From assembly GCA_017994935.1 (NCBI GenBank), contig JAGOJU010000033.1, positions 1-38,045 of the forward strand: DNA of 38,045 bases, given 5' to 3'. Below are positions 26,651 to 35,188 of the stretch, piece by piece (positions within the stretch are counted from its first letter, which is position 1; every line of letters begins with the position of its first letter). The position numbers and the translations under genes are program-made. Under the pieces are notes generated by a model, which saw nothing but the letters and a program-made list of their open reading frames with translations, had not been told where the DNA came from and did not search any database. The stretch is from Opitutaceae bacterium. Lineage in GTDB: Bacteria; Verrucomicrobiota; Verrucomicrobiia; Opitutales; Opitutaceae.

Positions 26651-27042
26651 TCAGTTCGCGGAACAGTTTTGTTGCGGGGTAACCACTTGCGCAATTTCGG
26701 GGGTGATTTTCGGCACTACATTCGCGATGAAGCGCGGGCCTTTGGGTAGGCGCAGCCCGAGATGAGCGAGCAGCTGGGCGGTCGCGGGCTCAGGCGTGGC
26801 GACGACGCGCAGCTGCAGTTCGGTTCGCACGGTATCGCGTAGGACCGGCAGGAGTACCTCCACGCTTTTTCCGCCCGCGCTCCCCTGCGGCACACAATGT
26901 ATTTTTCGCCCGGAGGTCCGTCGGGGTGTGCGTCGAAACGCACTTCCAGCCCGGCCAGCTCCTCCTGCCAGCCGGATTTTTCCAGGAGCACCGCTTGGTT
27001 GTGCGCGCGAAGTGACACTCCGCAGCGCATGCAGCCAATCAC
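26651..27042 (-). pseudogene. frameshifted remnant, possibly of a transposase
   Basis: Protein-like sequence switches frame. From about 27040 to 26866 one frame reads VSLRAHNQAVLLEKSGWQE and EKYIVCRRGARAEK, resembling the strand that precedes the YxxCRS-x-R-x-EK motif of IS1634-like transposases. From 26866 to 26651 another frame reads VEVLLPVLRDTV and ATPEPATAQLLAHLGLRLP to a stop. No terminal inverted repeats are seen. The transposase assignment is a guess from motif style; a broken gene of another family is equally possible. Confidence 0.35.
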
Positions 27043-27118
27043 GGAGATTCCGGCCGAATTCCGCGAGCGACCCGGATTGATCCGCGACGTCCTTCAAGGA
27101 AGAGGTGCGGAAGATCAT
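27016..27118 (-). pseudogene. N-terminal fragment of a second gene of the nucleotidyltransferase pair
   Basis: The start at 27118 overlaps the stop of the upstream fragment (27115-27525) by four bases, the classic coupling of a two-gene unit. The first ~32 residues (MIFRTSSLKDVADQSGSLAE, FGRNLRDWLHAL) look like the start of the small helical protein that often accompanies DUF6036-type genes. Coding character is lost after about 27016, where the next remnant begins. Confidence 0.35.
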
Positions 27119-27525
27119 CGGGAATCCTCCTCGACAACGGACCTCACGACCGCGATCGCGGTATCCGAAAGGGTATCATGCGGGAAGAACTTGTCGTGGT
27201 TGGACCTGGCGGCGTCGACTGACTTGATTCCGATCTTTCGGATAAGGAAGCGAAGATCATCGTAGTCACCTGCATACCCGGGTAGAGGGGGACGGCAGGC
27301 GCGAAGTTTCAAGGCGAGGAGGTAGGAAGCAGTCGGAACTGAAACCCTTAGGCCTCTGCCAAAATCAATTCCGATGAGTTGTCGCTTTGCCTCCTTCTCG
27401 GCGAGAAACTGTTTCACGTGGTCATTGAGCCAGTCGTCCGGGAGCTTGAGCTCCCGAGCGACTTCGGACGAAAGTGGAACTGGCCTTTTTCGGTTGGGTG
27501 AGCGGAGTTTCCAAGGCACTGTCAC
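27115..27525 (-). pseudogene. C-terminal remnant of a DUF6036/nucleotidyltransferase-like gene
   Basis: 136 residues from a GTG at 27525 that overlaps the stop of the FAH-family gene by four bases. From about residue 20 the sequence matches the C-terminal half of the nucleotidyltransferase-like family: SEVARELKLPDDWLNDHVKQ, VPTASYLLALKLRACR, DYDDLRFLIRKIGI. The catalytic N-terminal half with its GSxxD-type motif is missing. The original gene therefore seems truncated at the FAH junction, unless the short form is used. Intact relatives are often toxin-antitoxin or defence-related nucleotidyltransferases. Confidence 0.5.
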
Positions 27526-28322
27526 TCCATCACGACCGGATTCGAGAGTGTGCCGATGGACTCGATCTCGATTTCCACGGTGTCGCCCGGCTTCAGCCAG
27601 ACCGGGGGCTTGCGCGCGAAGCCGACGCCGTGCGGGGTTCCGGTCAGGATGACAGTGCCGGCCGCGAGGGTGCGGCTGCCGCTGAGGAAGCTGACGATTT
27701 CGGCGACATCAAAGACCATGTCGGCAGTTGTCCAGTCCTGGCGGACTTCAGCGTTCACCCGGGTGATGAGGCGGAGGGCGTTGGGATTGGTAAGCTCGTC
27801 GGGCGTCACGAGAACCGGCCCAAGCGGGCAGAAGGTATCGAAACTCTTGCCGTGGCAGAACTGCCCGCCGCCGAGTTCGAACTGCCAGTCCCGCGCTGAA
27901 ACATCGTTGGCGATGGTGTAGCCGAGGACGTGATTGAACGCCGCTTCGCGCGAGACATTCCGCGCGCTCCGCCCGATGACGATCGCGAGCTCGCCTTCGT
28001 AGTCGACCTTGTCGCTTCGACAGGTTCGCGGAATGACAATGGGATCCCCCGGATTCTGCACAGCGGAGGTTGTCTTCATGAACCACATCGGCCGCGCCGG
28101 CACCCCCTTGCCCCCTTCCTCGGCATGCTTCCGGTAGTTGAGGCCGATGCCCAGAATGTTGCCGGGGACGACGGGTGCCAGGCGTTTTCCGAGAGGGACA
28201 ACGGTGGCCGTGACCGCGTGAGTGCCAGACAGGGGGTCGCCAGCGATGGCGCGTGCTGAACCATCAGGCTGCAAAGCGGCGTAGGCAGGACCGCTGGACG
28301 TAAGGTGGCGGATGATGCGCAT
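27522..28322 (-). CDS. FAH family hydrolase/isomerase (cytoplasmic)
   Basis: 266 residues. All family motifs are present: PGNILGIGLNYRKHAEE, DYEGELAIVIGR (the two metal-binding Glu), LGYTIANDVSARDWQ (Asp ligand and catalytic Arg region), GKSFDTFCPLGP, and TGTPHGVGF near the C-terminus. Relatives include 2-hydroxyhepta-2,4-diene-1,7-dioate isomerase, acylpyruvases and 2,4-diketo-3-deoxyfuconate hydrolases. Unlike the FAH homologue at 844-1707 it has no signal and keeps the canonical Asn-Asp, so the two are probably not interchangeable. Upstream 400 bp is a repeat-rich non-coding stretch. Confidence 0.9.
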   Translation of the reverse strand: MRIIRHLTSSGPAYAALQPDGSARAIAGDPLSGTHAVTATVVPLGKRLAPVVPGNILGIGLNYRKHAEEGGKGVPARPMWFMKTTSAVQNPGDPIVIPRTCRSDKVDYEGELAIVIGRSARNVSREAAFNHVLGYTIANDVSARDWQFELGGGQFCHGKSFDTFCPLGPVLVTPDELTNPNALRLITRVNAEVRQDWTTADMVFDVAEIVSFLSGSRTLAAGTVILTGTPHGVGFARKPPVWLKPGDTVEIEIESIGTLSNPVVME

Positions 28323-28720
28323 GGGAGAATGTTGAAAGCGTCGCTGATGACGGGAAAGGCTGTTTTACGGAAGCTCACGCGGAGACGCGGAGACGCTGAC
28401 GAGGGGACGAAAAGAGTGAAGGGTGAGGAGTGAAGAGTGAAAGAAGACCGAAAGGTCATTGGCCATGGATCCGTCTGGGATTGGTTCTGTAGTGCTGTCT
28501 CTGAACATCTGTCATGAAAAACAAGACTCTCCTCGGTAATGCGGTTTCACGTGCAGGTTGAACAGCGAAAACAAATCTCGCGCGCAGCTTCGTTAGGTCA
28601 TCCGTGGTCCAAATTCCGGAATGTTTAACCGGAGATGGCACAGATTTGCGCGGATTTCCGGAGGGAGAAGAAGCCACTTCGTGTCTTTGCGCCTTCGTGT
28701 GAGCTCCGCCAGACCTGCTT
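28323..28720. repeat. repeat-rich intergenic region
   Basis: No gene is supported. Three boilerplate-like repeat motifs are seen. CACGCGGAGACGCGGAGACG lies at 28376-28395 and reappears inverted at 28743-28762 with one mismatch. A minus-strand TCACACGAAGGCGC/AAAGACACGAAG motif spans 28677-28702. A minus-strand CGCGCAAATCTGTGCCATCT motif spans about 28628-28654. Such motifs occur in many copies in some Verrucomicrobia and Planctomycetes chromosomes. A short GA-rich run (AGTGAAGGGTGAGGAGTGAA) lies at about 28413-28440. Confidence 0.6.
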
Positions 28721-30682
28721 TTACTCTTCCTCTTCCCCTCCGCGTCTCCGCGCCTCCGCGTGAAACTGAATCACCCACTCGTCCGCGTTGATGCTCCAGT
28801 CGATTTCCGGGAATCCTTGAAGCGGAGCGGGCGTGCCGAGGGTTTTTCTGATGGAAGGCGCCTCTTGGAGAGGGGAGCGCACCACCACGCCGTTGGTGAG
28901 CTCCACGCCGGAGATGATCACCTGGCCAAGGCCGCGCACGGCGATGCGGAAGGTGGCGTCAGGGCGGGTGACCGGCACGGCCATTTCCCGACGTATGCGC
29001 GTGCGGGGACGCGCGGCCTCCGCACGGAACTCGATCGTGAAGCGCGTACCAATCGTCTGCCAGTCGCCGTTGGCGGATTGCTCCTCGACGACGACCTTCT
29101 GCAGGGCGGGTGCGAAGGTGTGGACGGAAAACTGCAGCTGCCAGGCTCCGGTGACAGGGCTGCCGCCTTCAACGACCCGAGGATCCTTTCGCACGAGTTT
29201 CAGCCACGCGATCCAGGAAATCAGGCGCTGGTGGTCTGCTTCGAGAATCAGCAGGTTCTGCCCGTGCGAGCGCCGGTTGCGCGAACGATTCCACATGGCC
29301 GTCGCGGCGACTCGTCCTTCATTGATCGCTTCGCGCAACGCGGTGGCCTCCGTTTGGAGTCGCTGAAGTTCCGCGGCAAAATCCTTTTGGCGGTCCTTTT
29401 CCCTGAGACGGCGAAGTCGCCAGACGCCCCGTGCAGCCTCCTGCACGAAGCTGTCGCGCTGGGCGAGGTAACGTCGAAATGCGAGGCTGCTGTCGAAGGG
29501 TGCGGGCAGAGCCTGCCTGTGAGTCCGTGCGAAAAACCGGAGCTCGTCCGCGGTCCGGGCAAAGCGCGTTCGCGTGCTGATGCCGTCCCAGCGATCGTTG
29601 ATTTCCCAGCGCGCATAGCCGCAGAAGGCGTGGGCATCGCATGCCAGGACACTGCGCGCCCAGCCCCGGACCTCGCGGGCGGTGGCTCGCGGATGCGAGC
29701 GCGCGAATCCGTGGGCGAGCATTCCGGCATCGTCGTCGATCCCGGGTTCACGCCAGAGGGCGCTGGCCGCCGCGTCGACCACCGTGGTGGTTTCGATTGC
29801 CAGGCGATAGGGTTCCCAGGAAGTGACAAGGAAGCCGGCTGCGCCGACCAGGTGACAGCGTTTCCACCAGGAGCGCAGATTCCCGAGCCGGTCGGAAAAG
29901 CGCGGCAGGGGTTCAAAGCGGAATGCTCCGTTCATCGGACATCCCCAGTAATCTATGCCTTGGGCGCGGAGTGCGGGCGCCAGATCGTAATCGCGAAAAT
30001 TGTATAGCTCCATTCGCGGTCGGGATTGGAACGGGTAGTAGTACCAGTCGTAGGCGGCGATGCCACGCGGCAGAAGCGGGATGGCCTCGGGGATGAGCGC
30101 GAGCATGTCGGCCCACATGCCCATCTTCAATCCGCGCCTCGCGATCCGCTCATGCAGGCGCGACGCGTAGCGGGCAAAATGGGCGGCGAGTCCGAGGGTG
30201 GAAATCTCCTCGCGACTCTTTGCGTGGTGTCCGAGGTGGAAGGACTCATCGAGTCCGACGTGGATCTTTCCGGCGCTGCAGAAGACGTGCACGTCGTCGA
30301 ACAGTTTCTCCGCGGTTTCAAGGGTCTGCGGAAGGACGGGGCAGATCTGGCCACGTTCCATGGGGGTGCCGTCCGGGTGACACAGTTCGTTGAGGTGGCG
30401 CAGTTCCGGCGTCTTGATGAGGTACTGCGTGTGGCCCAGAAGATTGACGATGGGGACGACCTTGATGCCGAGACGATCCGCCCGTTCGACCAGGCGTGCG
30501 AGGTCACGGTGACGGTACGCATCGCTTCTGGCGACCGAGGGCAGGGAAGGGTACTCGACGGCGTCCTCGAGGTGCAGGTAGAGTTCCTGATATCCCCAAT
30601 CGGCGTAGCGGGGCAGTTGTGCGAGCAGCCAATCAAGCCGCTCAACCTGTCGGGCCAGGTCCCATTGAAATGCGCGGATCAT
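28721..30682 (-). CDS. glycoside hydrolase family 20-like enzyme with repeat-derived C-terminus
   Basis: 653 residues from the ATG at 30682. The first ~340 form a TIM barrel in the style of GH20 beta-hexosaminidases: WGYQELYLHLED, GIKVVPIVNLLGHTQYLIK and the catalytic pair Asp145-Glu146 in HVGLDESFHLG, then MGMWADMLAL and AAYDWYYYP. In GH20 the Asp orients the 2-acetamido group and the Glu is the proton donor, releasing terminal N-acetylhexosamines. A helical middle (~340-500) and a beta-rich end follow. There is no signal peptide, so it may act in the cytoplasm. The last ~15 residues (HAEARRRGGEEEE) come from a dispersed DNA repeat that now supplies the stop codon. Confidence 0.8.
   Translation of the reverse strand: MIRAFQWDLARQVERLDWLLAQLPRYADWGYQELYLHLEDAVEYPSLPSVARSDAYRHRDLARLVERADRLGIKVVPIVNLLGHTQYLIKTPELRHLNELCHPDGTPMERGQICPVLPQTLETAEKLFDDVHVFCSAGKIHVGLDESFHLGHHAKSREEISTLGLAAHFARYASRLHERIARRGLKMGMWADMLALIPEAIPLLPRGIAAYDWYYYPFQSRPRMELYNFRDYDLAPALRAQGIDYWGCPMNGAFRFEPLPRFSDRLGNLRSWWKRCHLVGAAGFLVTSWEPYRLAIETTTVVDAAASALWREPGIDDDAGMLAHGFARSHPRATAREVRGWARSVLACDAHAFCGYARWEINDRWDGISTRTRFARTADELRFFARTHRQALPAPFDSSLAFRRYLAQRDSFVQEAARGVWRLRRLREKDRQKDFAAELQRLQTEATALREAINEGRVAATAMWNRSRNRRSHGQNLLILEADHQRLISWIAWLKLVRKDPRVVEGGSPVTGAWQLQFSVHTFAPALQKVVVEEQSANGDWQTIGTRFTIEFRAEAARPRTRIRREMAVPVTRPDATFRIAVRGLGQVIISGVELTNGVVVRSPLQEAPSIRKTLGTPAPLQGFPEIDWSINADEWVIQFHAEARRRGGEEEE
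28743..28763 (-). repeat. inverted copy of the GCGGAG repeat inside the GH20-like gene end
   Basis: CGTCTCCGCGCCTCCGCGTGA is the reverse complement of the copy at 28375-28395 apart from one base. It encodes the terminal HAEARRRG of the GH20-like protein, so the repeat entered or extended the reading frame. Confidence 0.75.
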
Positions 30683-30810
30683 CAAGAACGCAGAGCTGCG
30701 GACGCGGAGGATTCCATCCGGTGCGTCCGGGTGGATCTTCCTTTGTCGGATAGGATCAAGGGTTGAAAATCGATTTTGCCATTGTCGCCCATCGGGATCT
30801 TGCTGTCGGC

Positions 30811-31314
30811 ATGCAGGTCGTCGTCCGCCATTTGTTCATTTCCCCGGGGCACAACTTTTTTGGTCACCACGGACAGCCTGCCGGATCCCAGCCGACCCGG
30901 GAGGTCACGGAGGTGAGGTGTTGCGCCGGGCGCGGCATCGAAGGCGACCGATTCTTTGACTACAAACCCGACTACCGCGGGCAGATCACGTTTTTTGACC
31001 ATCGCGTCTACGAGGAGCTGAAGCGTCACTTTTCGCTCCCGGAACTTTCCCCCGGGGCCTTCCGTCGGAATGTGCTGCTGGAGGGGCTTGATCTCATGGC
31101 GCAGGTGGGCGTCCGCTTTTTCCTGGGCGGAATCGAATTCGAGGGCATGTGTGAATCGGCGCCCTGCTATTGGATGGATCAGGCGGCGTGCCCGGGTGCC
31201 GAGCAATGGCTCAAGGGCCGCGGCGGACTGAGGGCGCGCATTCTGAGCGACGGTTTGCTGACGACCGGTGTACAGGCGTTTCGTGTCTCGGATGCGCAAT
31301 TGAATCCGGCCTGA
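30811..31314 (+). CDS. MOSC domain protein
   Basis: 167 residues from the ATG at 30811 (a TTG at 30763 would add an unlike leader). The MOSC pattern is clear: HLFISPGHNFFGHHG, AGRGIEGDRFFDYK, GQITFF, SPGAFRRNVLLEG, and the conserved Cys119 in SAPCYWMDQAACPGAE, followed by GGLRARILSDG. MOSC domains bind molybdenum cofactor and relatives (YiiM, mARC) reduce N-hydroxylated compounds. Stand-alone MOSC proteins of this kind are poorly characterised. It is convergent with transaldolase; a GC-rich hairpin (31320-31340) lies between them. Confidence 0.88.
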   Translation: MQVVVRHLFISPGHNFFGHHGQPAGSQPTREVTEVRCCAGRGIEGDRFFDYKPDYRGQITFFDHRVYEELKRHFSLPELSPGAFRRNVLLEGLDLMAQVGVRFFLGGIEFEGMCESAPCYWMDQAACPGAEQWLKGRGGLRARILSDGLLTTGVQAFRVSDAQLNPA

Positions 31315-31319
31315 GAGAA

Positions 31320-31340
31320 AGGGCGGGAGGAGACCGCCCT
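31320..31340 (-). terminator. hairpin terminator for the transaldolase gene
   Basis: AGGGCGG and CCGCCCT make a perfect 7-bp stem around a 7-base loop. Read on the minus strand it is followed by TTTCTCT, giving a weak U-tract after the transaldolase stop. The same stem may also stop MOSC transcription from the other side. Confidence 0.55.
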
Positions 31341-31372
31341 GAATGCACGACATGCCTTCGTGAACGGCGCTG

Positions 31373-32320
31373 TCAGCCGCCGCGCCTTTGTGTGAGCAGA
31401 TGCTCGAGCTTTCGGATGTCGGCTGAGAAAGTGCGGATGCCTTCCGCGGTTTTTTCAGTGGCCATGGCGTCCTCGTTGAGCGCGAACCGGAACGCCTTCT
31501 CATCGAAGGAGACGCGGGGCTGAGGATCCCTGGCGGCGTTTGCGACTGAGAGTTTCTGCGGAACGGGGTCGGAACTCGCTTCGAGCTCCGCCATCAGCGA
31601 GGGAGCGATGGTAAGGAGGTCGCAACCTGCGAGTTCCAGGATCTGACCCTTGCTGCGGAAGGAGGCACCCATCACCTCCGTCTTGTAGCCGAATTTCTTG
31701 TAGTATGAGTAGATGGCGGCGACCGAGTGCACGCCTGGATCGTCGGCCGGTGCGTAGTCCTTGCCCGTGCTCTTCTTGTACCAGTCGAGAATCCTGCCGA
31801 CGAATGGTGAGATCAGCTGTACCTTGGCTTCCGCGCTGGCCACTGCCTGGGCGAAACAGAAGAGCAGGGTCATGTTGCAGCGGATGCCCTCCTTTTCCAG
31901 AACCTCGGCCGTCTTGATGCCCTCCCAAGTGGAGGCAACTTTGATGAGGACGCGTTCGCGTGCGATGCCGGCAGCCTTGTAGAAGGCGATGATCTCACGG
32001 GCCTTCTCGATTGAGCCATCGCGATCGAACGAAAGCCTTGCATCGACTTCGGTCGACACGCGACCCGGCACGATTTTCAGAATCTCCAGCCCAAAGAGCA
32101 CGAGCAAACGGTCGATCAGCGTGCCGAGGCTCGCGCCGGAGGGGGAGTCCTTGATGGCCTTGTCCACCAGGTGACTATACTCGGGCATGCCGGCCGCTTT
32201 CAGGATGAGCGAGGGATTGGTTGTCGCATCCTGGGGAGCGAAACGCTTGATGGCGCCGAAATCTCCCGTGTCGGCGACAACCGTGGTTACTTTTTTGAGT
32301 TGTTCGAGCTGATTGGACAT
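31373..32320 (-). CDS. tal: transaldolase
   Basis: 315 residues, the length of the E. coli-type enzyme. Motifs: VVADTGDF (Asp17), DATTNPSLI, the Schiff-base Lys127 in [23 protein letters not shown], and [14 protein letters not shown]. It moves a dihydroxyacetone unit between sugar phosphates in the non-oxidative pentose phosphate pathway in the cytoplasm. It stands alone, convergent with the MOSC gene and 40 bp downstream of the CCA-enzyme stop on the same strand. Confidence 0.98.
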   Translation of the reverse strand: MSNQLEQLKKVTTVVADTGDFGAIKRFAPQDATTNPSLILKAAGMPEYSHLVDKAIKDSPSGASLGTLIDRLLVLFGLEILKIVPGRVSTEVDARLSFDRDGSIEKAREIIAFYKAAGIARERVLIKVASTWEGIKTAEVLEKEGIRCNMTLLFCFAQAVASAEAKVQLISPFVGRILDWYKKSTGKDYAPADDPGVHSVAAIYSYYKKFGYKTEVMGASFRSKGQILELAGCDLLTIAPSLMAELEASSDPVPQKLSVANAARDPQPRVSFDEKAFRFALNEDAMATEKTAEGIRTFSADIRKLEHLLTQRRGG

Positions 32321-32363
32321 GACGTGTGAAGGGGGCTGGATTGGAAACGGTTCTGGGGAGAAA

Positions 32364-33770
32364 CTAATTCACGCACTGGCTTCGTCGCAAATGGTTTCTC
32401 GCCCAGGTCAGGGCGCCGGCCTCGTGGGTGAACACGCCGTCCAGCTGGGCTTCGAAGGCCGCGTCGAGGACGGGCTTGAAAGCGGGACCGGGTTTTTCGC
32501 CCAGTTCGATCAGGTGACGGCCGAGGAGGATCGGCCTGGGGGCTTGGGATGCGATTGCGAGCGCCCGCGACTTCGCTTTCAGTTTTTCGATCAGGTTGAT
32601 CGTCTCGGGAGAGTAGAGGGGCGGTCGACCGAACGAATCGGCGAGCATGACAAGGGCAAGGTCGTCGATGGTTGCGGGCATGATGCGCTGCGCGAGGCGC
32701 CGGACCTGGGTGTCGCCGAATTCACTCTTGGGGCCGCGGTGGTGGACGAGATGGTTCACCACAAGCGGCACCACGTGACTGACGATCGCTGTCGATGCGC
32801 CGATGCGTTGGAGAAAAGAAATGGCGAGCGGCTCACCGGCGGATTCGTGTCCCGGGCTAGTCCAGCGCAGGATGTCGCGTTTCACGACCCGTAGCGTGGT
32901 CGATGGTTTACCGAAGTCGTGCGCCAGTACTGCAAGAAGTAGGATGCGGCGCCGTTCACGGTCCGAATCCTGCCAGGGCGGCATCCGACAGAGCGCATCG
33001 CAGCAATGCTGCGTGTGGACGAAGACATCGCCCTCCGGGTGCCATTCAGGCTCCTGGGGACAGCCCTGCAGTGCTGCAATCTCCGGAAAATGGCTGATCC
33101 AGCCGGTCTCAGCCAGCACCTTCAGGCCAAGCGAGGGCTTCCTGGCTTGGGCAGCCCACTTTTCCCATTCACCCCAGACCCGTTCGACGGGCAATTCCGG
33201 ATAACTTGAAACGATGAACCTGCACAAAGCGACGGTTTCGGGCGCGACCGTGAATTCAAAGCGGGCCGCCAGTTGCATTGCGCGCAGGACTCGGAGCGGG
33301 TCTTCGACGAAGGCGGCACTCGCATGCCGAAGCCGGCCTGCCCTGAGATCCGCCTCGCCTCCCAAGGGGTCGATCAATGCTTCAGCAAAGGGATCCCAGG
33401 CGATGGCGTTCAGCGTAAAATCGCGCCGTGCGGCAGCGTCGGCATCGCTCAGGCCTGGGTCGGGCTGGACTGCAAAACCACGGTGTCCCGCGCCGGTCTT
33501 AGATTCGCGCCGGGGAAGGCTGAAGTCGTATTCATGTCCCGAGAGTGTTCGAAGTTTGATCACTCCGAAGCTGCGACCCACGACGTCCGTTGAACCGAAG
33601 GGGGCGAGGACCCGGTGCAGTTCCTCGAAACTGACGCCGCCGACCTCGACATCGAAGTCCTTGGGAACCAAACCGAGCAGCCAGTCGCGCACGCATCCGC
33701 CAACAAGACGCGGCCGGCCGACCGCGCGCACTGCCTGCAGGACTGCTTGAAGATCCTCGGGCAGCGTCAT
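32364..33770 (-). CDS. cca: CCA tRNA nucleotidyltransferase (class II, HD domain)
   Basis: 468 residues. The nucleotidyltransferase head has [12 protein letters not shown] and the metal-binding pair Asp38/Asp40 in PKDFDVEV, then [13 protein letters not shown] and [15 protein letters not shown], the RNA- and nucleotide-recognition motifs of the class. A C-terminal HD phosphohydrolase domain is marked by [15 protein letters not shown] and LAHDFGKP. It adds or repairs CCA at tRNA 3' ends; the HD part typically has phosphatase or cyclic phosphodiesterase activity on damaged ends. Poly(A) polymerase is the alternative, less likely with the HD domain. The tRNA-Leu in this window already encodes CCA, so repair may dominate. 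The gene starts 3 bp after the DUF423 gene ends, suggesting an operon. Confidence 0.9.
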   Translation of the reverse strand: MTLPEDLQAVLQAVRAVGRPRLVGGCVRDWLLGLVPKDFDVEVGGVSFEELHRVLAPFGSTDVVGRSFGVIKLRTLSGHEYDFSLPRRESKTGAGHRGFAVQPDPGLSDADAAARRDFTLNAIAWDPFAEALIDPLGGEADLRAGRLRHASAAFVEDPLRVLRAMQLAARFEFTVAPETVALCRFIVSSYPELPVERVWGEWEKWAAQARKPSLGLKVLAETGWISHFPEIAALQGCPQEPEWHPEGDVFVHTQHCCDALCRMPPWQDSDRERRRILLLAVLAHDFGKPSTTLRVVKRDILRWTSPGHESAGEPLAISFLQRIGASTAIVSHVVPLVVNHLVHHRGPKSEFGDTQVRRLAQRIMPATIDDLALVMLADSFGRPPLYSPETINLIEKLKAKSRALAIASQAPRPILLGRHLIELGEKPGPAFKPVLDAAFEAQLDGVFTHEAGALTWARNHLRRSQCVN

Positions 33771-33773
33771 CGA

Positions 33774-34169
33774 TCAGGATCCTGCCGGAGTGCGTGTCCG
33801 GACAATCAGCACCCAGCCCGCGATGAGAAGGATGCCACCCAGGGGAGTCACGGGACCCAGCCAGGAAGGCCCGCCAAGGCTGAGGGCATAGATCGAGCCC
33901 GAAAAAAAGATCACGCCCACGAGCCAGATGATGGCCACCCGCCTCCATGCCTGGACAGCTTTTGTATCGCCCTGCGCGTTTGCGTGCTGTGCCGCAATGA
34001 GCACGGCAAAGAGGGCGACCGCGTGCACAATATGGTAGAGCGACGCAGTTTTCCATGCCTCCAGATTTCCCGCAGAAGTCAGGCGCTCCTTCAGGACATG
34101 TGCACCCATGGCGCCAAGAATGACCGCCGAACTGCCTGACAAGGCACTGGCCCAGGTAAAGAATTTCAT
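33774..34169 (-). CDS. DUF423 family inner-membrane protein
   Basis: 131 residues from the ATG at 34169; an upstream start at 34229 would add a Ser/Arg-rich leader foreign to the family. Four hydrophobic helices carry the DUF423 hallmarks: LSGSSAVILGAMGAHVLKERL, TASLYHIVHAVALFAVLI, IIWLVGVIFFSGSIYALSL and TPLGGILLIAGWVLIV. E. coli YgdD is a relative. Function is unknown. It precedes the CCA enzyme gene by 3 bp and probably shares its transcript, driven from the 180-bp gap shared with the divergent porin gene. Confidence 0.85.
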   Translation of the reverse strand: MKFFTWASALSGSSAVILGAMGAHVLKERLTSAGNLEAWKTASLYHIVHAVALFAVLIAAQHANAQGDTKAVQAWRRVAIIWLVGVIFFSGSIYALSLGGPSWLGPVTPLGGILLIAGWVLIVRTRTPAGS

Positions 34170-34257
34170 GATTATGGAGGACTTGGCCCGCGACCTGCTG
34201 AAGGAACTGCGAACCGAATCGCAGGTCACCGGTTTGCAGTCCGTCTTGCCAGGTTAT

Positions 34258-34287
34258 TTGACTCGTAAGGTTTTACAACCAGACAAT
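34258..34287 (+). promoter_or_regulatory. likely promoter of the porin gene
   Basis: TTGACT (34258-34263), an 18-bp spacer and GACAAT (34282-34287), then about 59 bp to the ATG at 34347. The -35 box is one base off consensus and the -10 is moderate. The region is locally AT-richer than its surroundings, which supports the call. Confidence 0.4.
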
Positions 34288-34346
34288 AGGGACTGCCAGC
34301 CGACCATCCTGACCAGATGGTTCCTAAGAAACTACAGAACAATACT

Positions 34347-35063
34347 ATGAAAAAGACCATTATCATCCTCGCTGCCTTGGCGGGCGGCTTGACGACCCTC
34401 GTTCGAGCGCAGACACCGCAAGCGCCCGTGGAGGAGAGCAAGCTCTCGTATTCAGTCACCGTTGATTTCCCGTACGCGAGCAAGTACGTGTTTCGCGGAC
34501 TCGAAAAAACGAAGGATACGATTCAGCCATCCATCGAGATCACTTCCAGCAATCTCTATGCGGGCGTCTGGATGAACCAGCCGATCACGAACAATTCCGA
34601 CAACGAAATCGATTTCTACGGTGGTTATGGCATTCCGCTCGATGACATCTGGAAGCTCGATGTCGGTGGAACGTTCTACTATTATCCCGAGGCCGACAAA
34701 TCCGTGGCGGTTGAGCATTCGTTCGAAGGCTACATCGGCATCACGGGCACCATTGCAGGATTCACTCCGGGGGTCTATGCCTACTATGACTTCAATCTGA
34801 AGGAGGTTATCTTCCAAGGTTCCGTGGGCTACAGCATCCCACTTAAGGATTACGGCACCTCGCTCGATTTCACCGCCACCCTCGGTCATGATGCGCCCGA
34901 AAAGGGCGATGACTACCTCTATTGGGGAGTGGGTGTGAATCTGCCCTTCAAGCTTACCCAGAAGGCAACACTGGTTCTTGGAGGCCAATATGCTTCCAAC
35001 GATCTCGACGGGGTTGAAGACAATCACTTGTGGTTCACTGCGGGATTGACCGTCGGATTCTGA
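34347..35063 (+). CDS. TorF family putative outer-membrane porin
   Basis: 238 residues from the ATG at 34347, which opens a signal peptide (MKKTIIILAALAGGLTTLVRAQ). The mature part follows the TorF/Gcw_chp pattern: VDFPYASKYVFRGLEKTKD, QPSIEITSSNLYAGVWMNQP, EIDFYGGYGIPL, then a run of alternating amphipathic strands to LWFTAGLTVGF with a terminal Phe typical of beta-barrels. These proteins are predicted outer-membrane porins of undetermined substrate. A very strong hairpin terminator follows 28 bp after the stop, so the gene is likely monocistronic. Confidence 0.85.
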   Translation: MKKTIIILAALAGGLTTLVRAQTPQAPVEESKLSYSVTVDFPYASKYVFRGLEKTKDTIQPSIEITSSNLYAGVWMNQPITNNSDNEIDFYGGYGIPLDDIWKLDVGGTFYYYPEADKSVAVEHSFEGYIGITGTIAGFTPGVYAYYDFNLKEVIFQGSVGYSIPLKDYGTSLDFTATLGHDAPEKGDDYLYWGVGVNLPFKLTQKATLVLGGQYASNDLDGVEDNHLWFTAGLTVGF

Positions 35064-35091
35064 GTCGAATCCACCTGCTTGCATTTTTGTG

Positions 35092-35127
35092 AACAAAACC
35101 GACCCGTGTGAGCGGGTCGGTTTTGTT
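35092..35127. terminator. strong intrinsic terminator after the porin gene
   Basis: AACAAAACCGACCCG and CGGGTCGGTTTTGTT form a perfect 15-bp stem around TGTGAG. The A-rich 5' arm and T-rich 3' arm let it work in both directions. It isolates the porin gene from rplM-rpsI. Confidence 0.9.
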
Positions 35128-35145
35128 CTGTCCGGGGAAATGCAG

Positions 35146-35172
35146 TTGACACCGCTTCCCGCAACCGTACCT
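35146..35172 (+). promoter_or_regulatory. possible promoter of rplM-rpsI
   Basis: A perfect TTGACA at 35146-35151 lies 37 bp before the rplM start, just after the terminator. A weak -10 (GTACCT, 35167-35172) follows at 15-bp spacing. The position suits a ribosomal-protein operon promoter, but the -10 match is poor. Confidence 0.4.
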
Positions 35173-35188
35173 CTTGGCCCCTTTTCTC

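Noticed and set aside
28375..28763. CRISPR array suggested by recurring GCGGAG units
   Set aside because: Copies are few, inverted and unevenly spaced, with no unique spacers or cas genes.
28760..30007. 415-codon + strand frame inside the GH20-like gene
   Set aside because: It opposes a gene with a recognisable catalytic motif; antisense composition only.
30682..31503. 273-codon minus-strand frame across the MOSC gene
   Set aside because: It overlaps MOSC and the transaldolase end with no protein character; the MOSC motifs are unambiguous.
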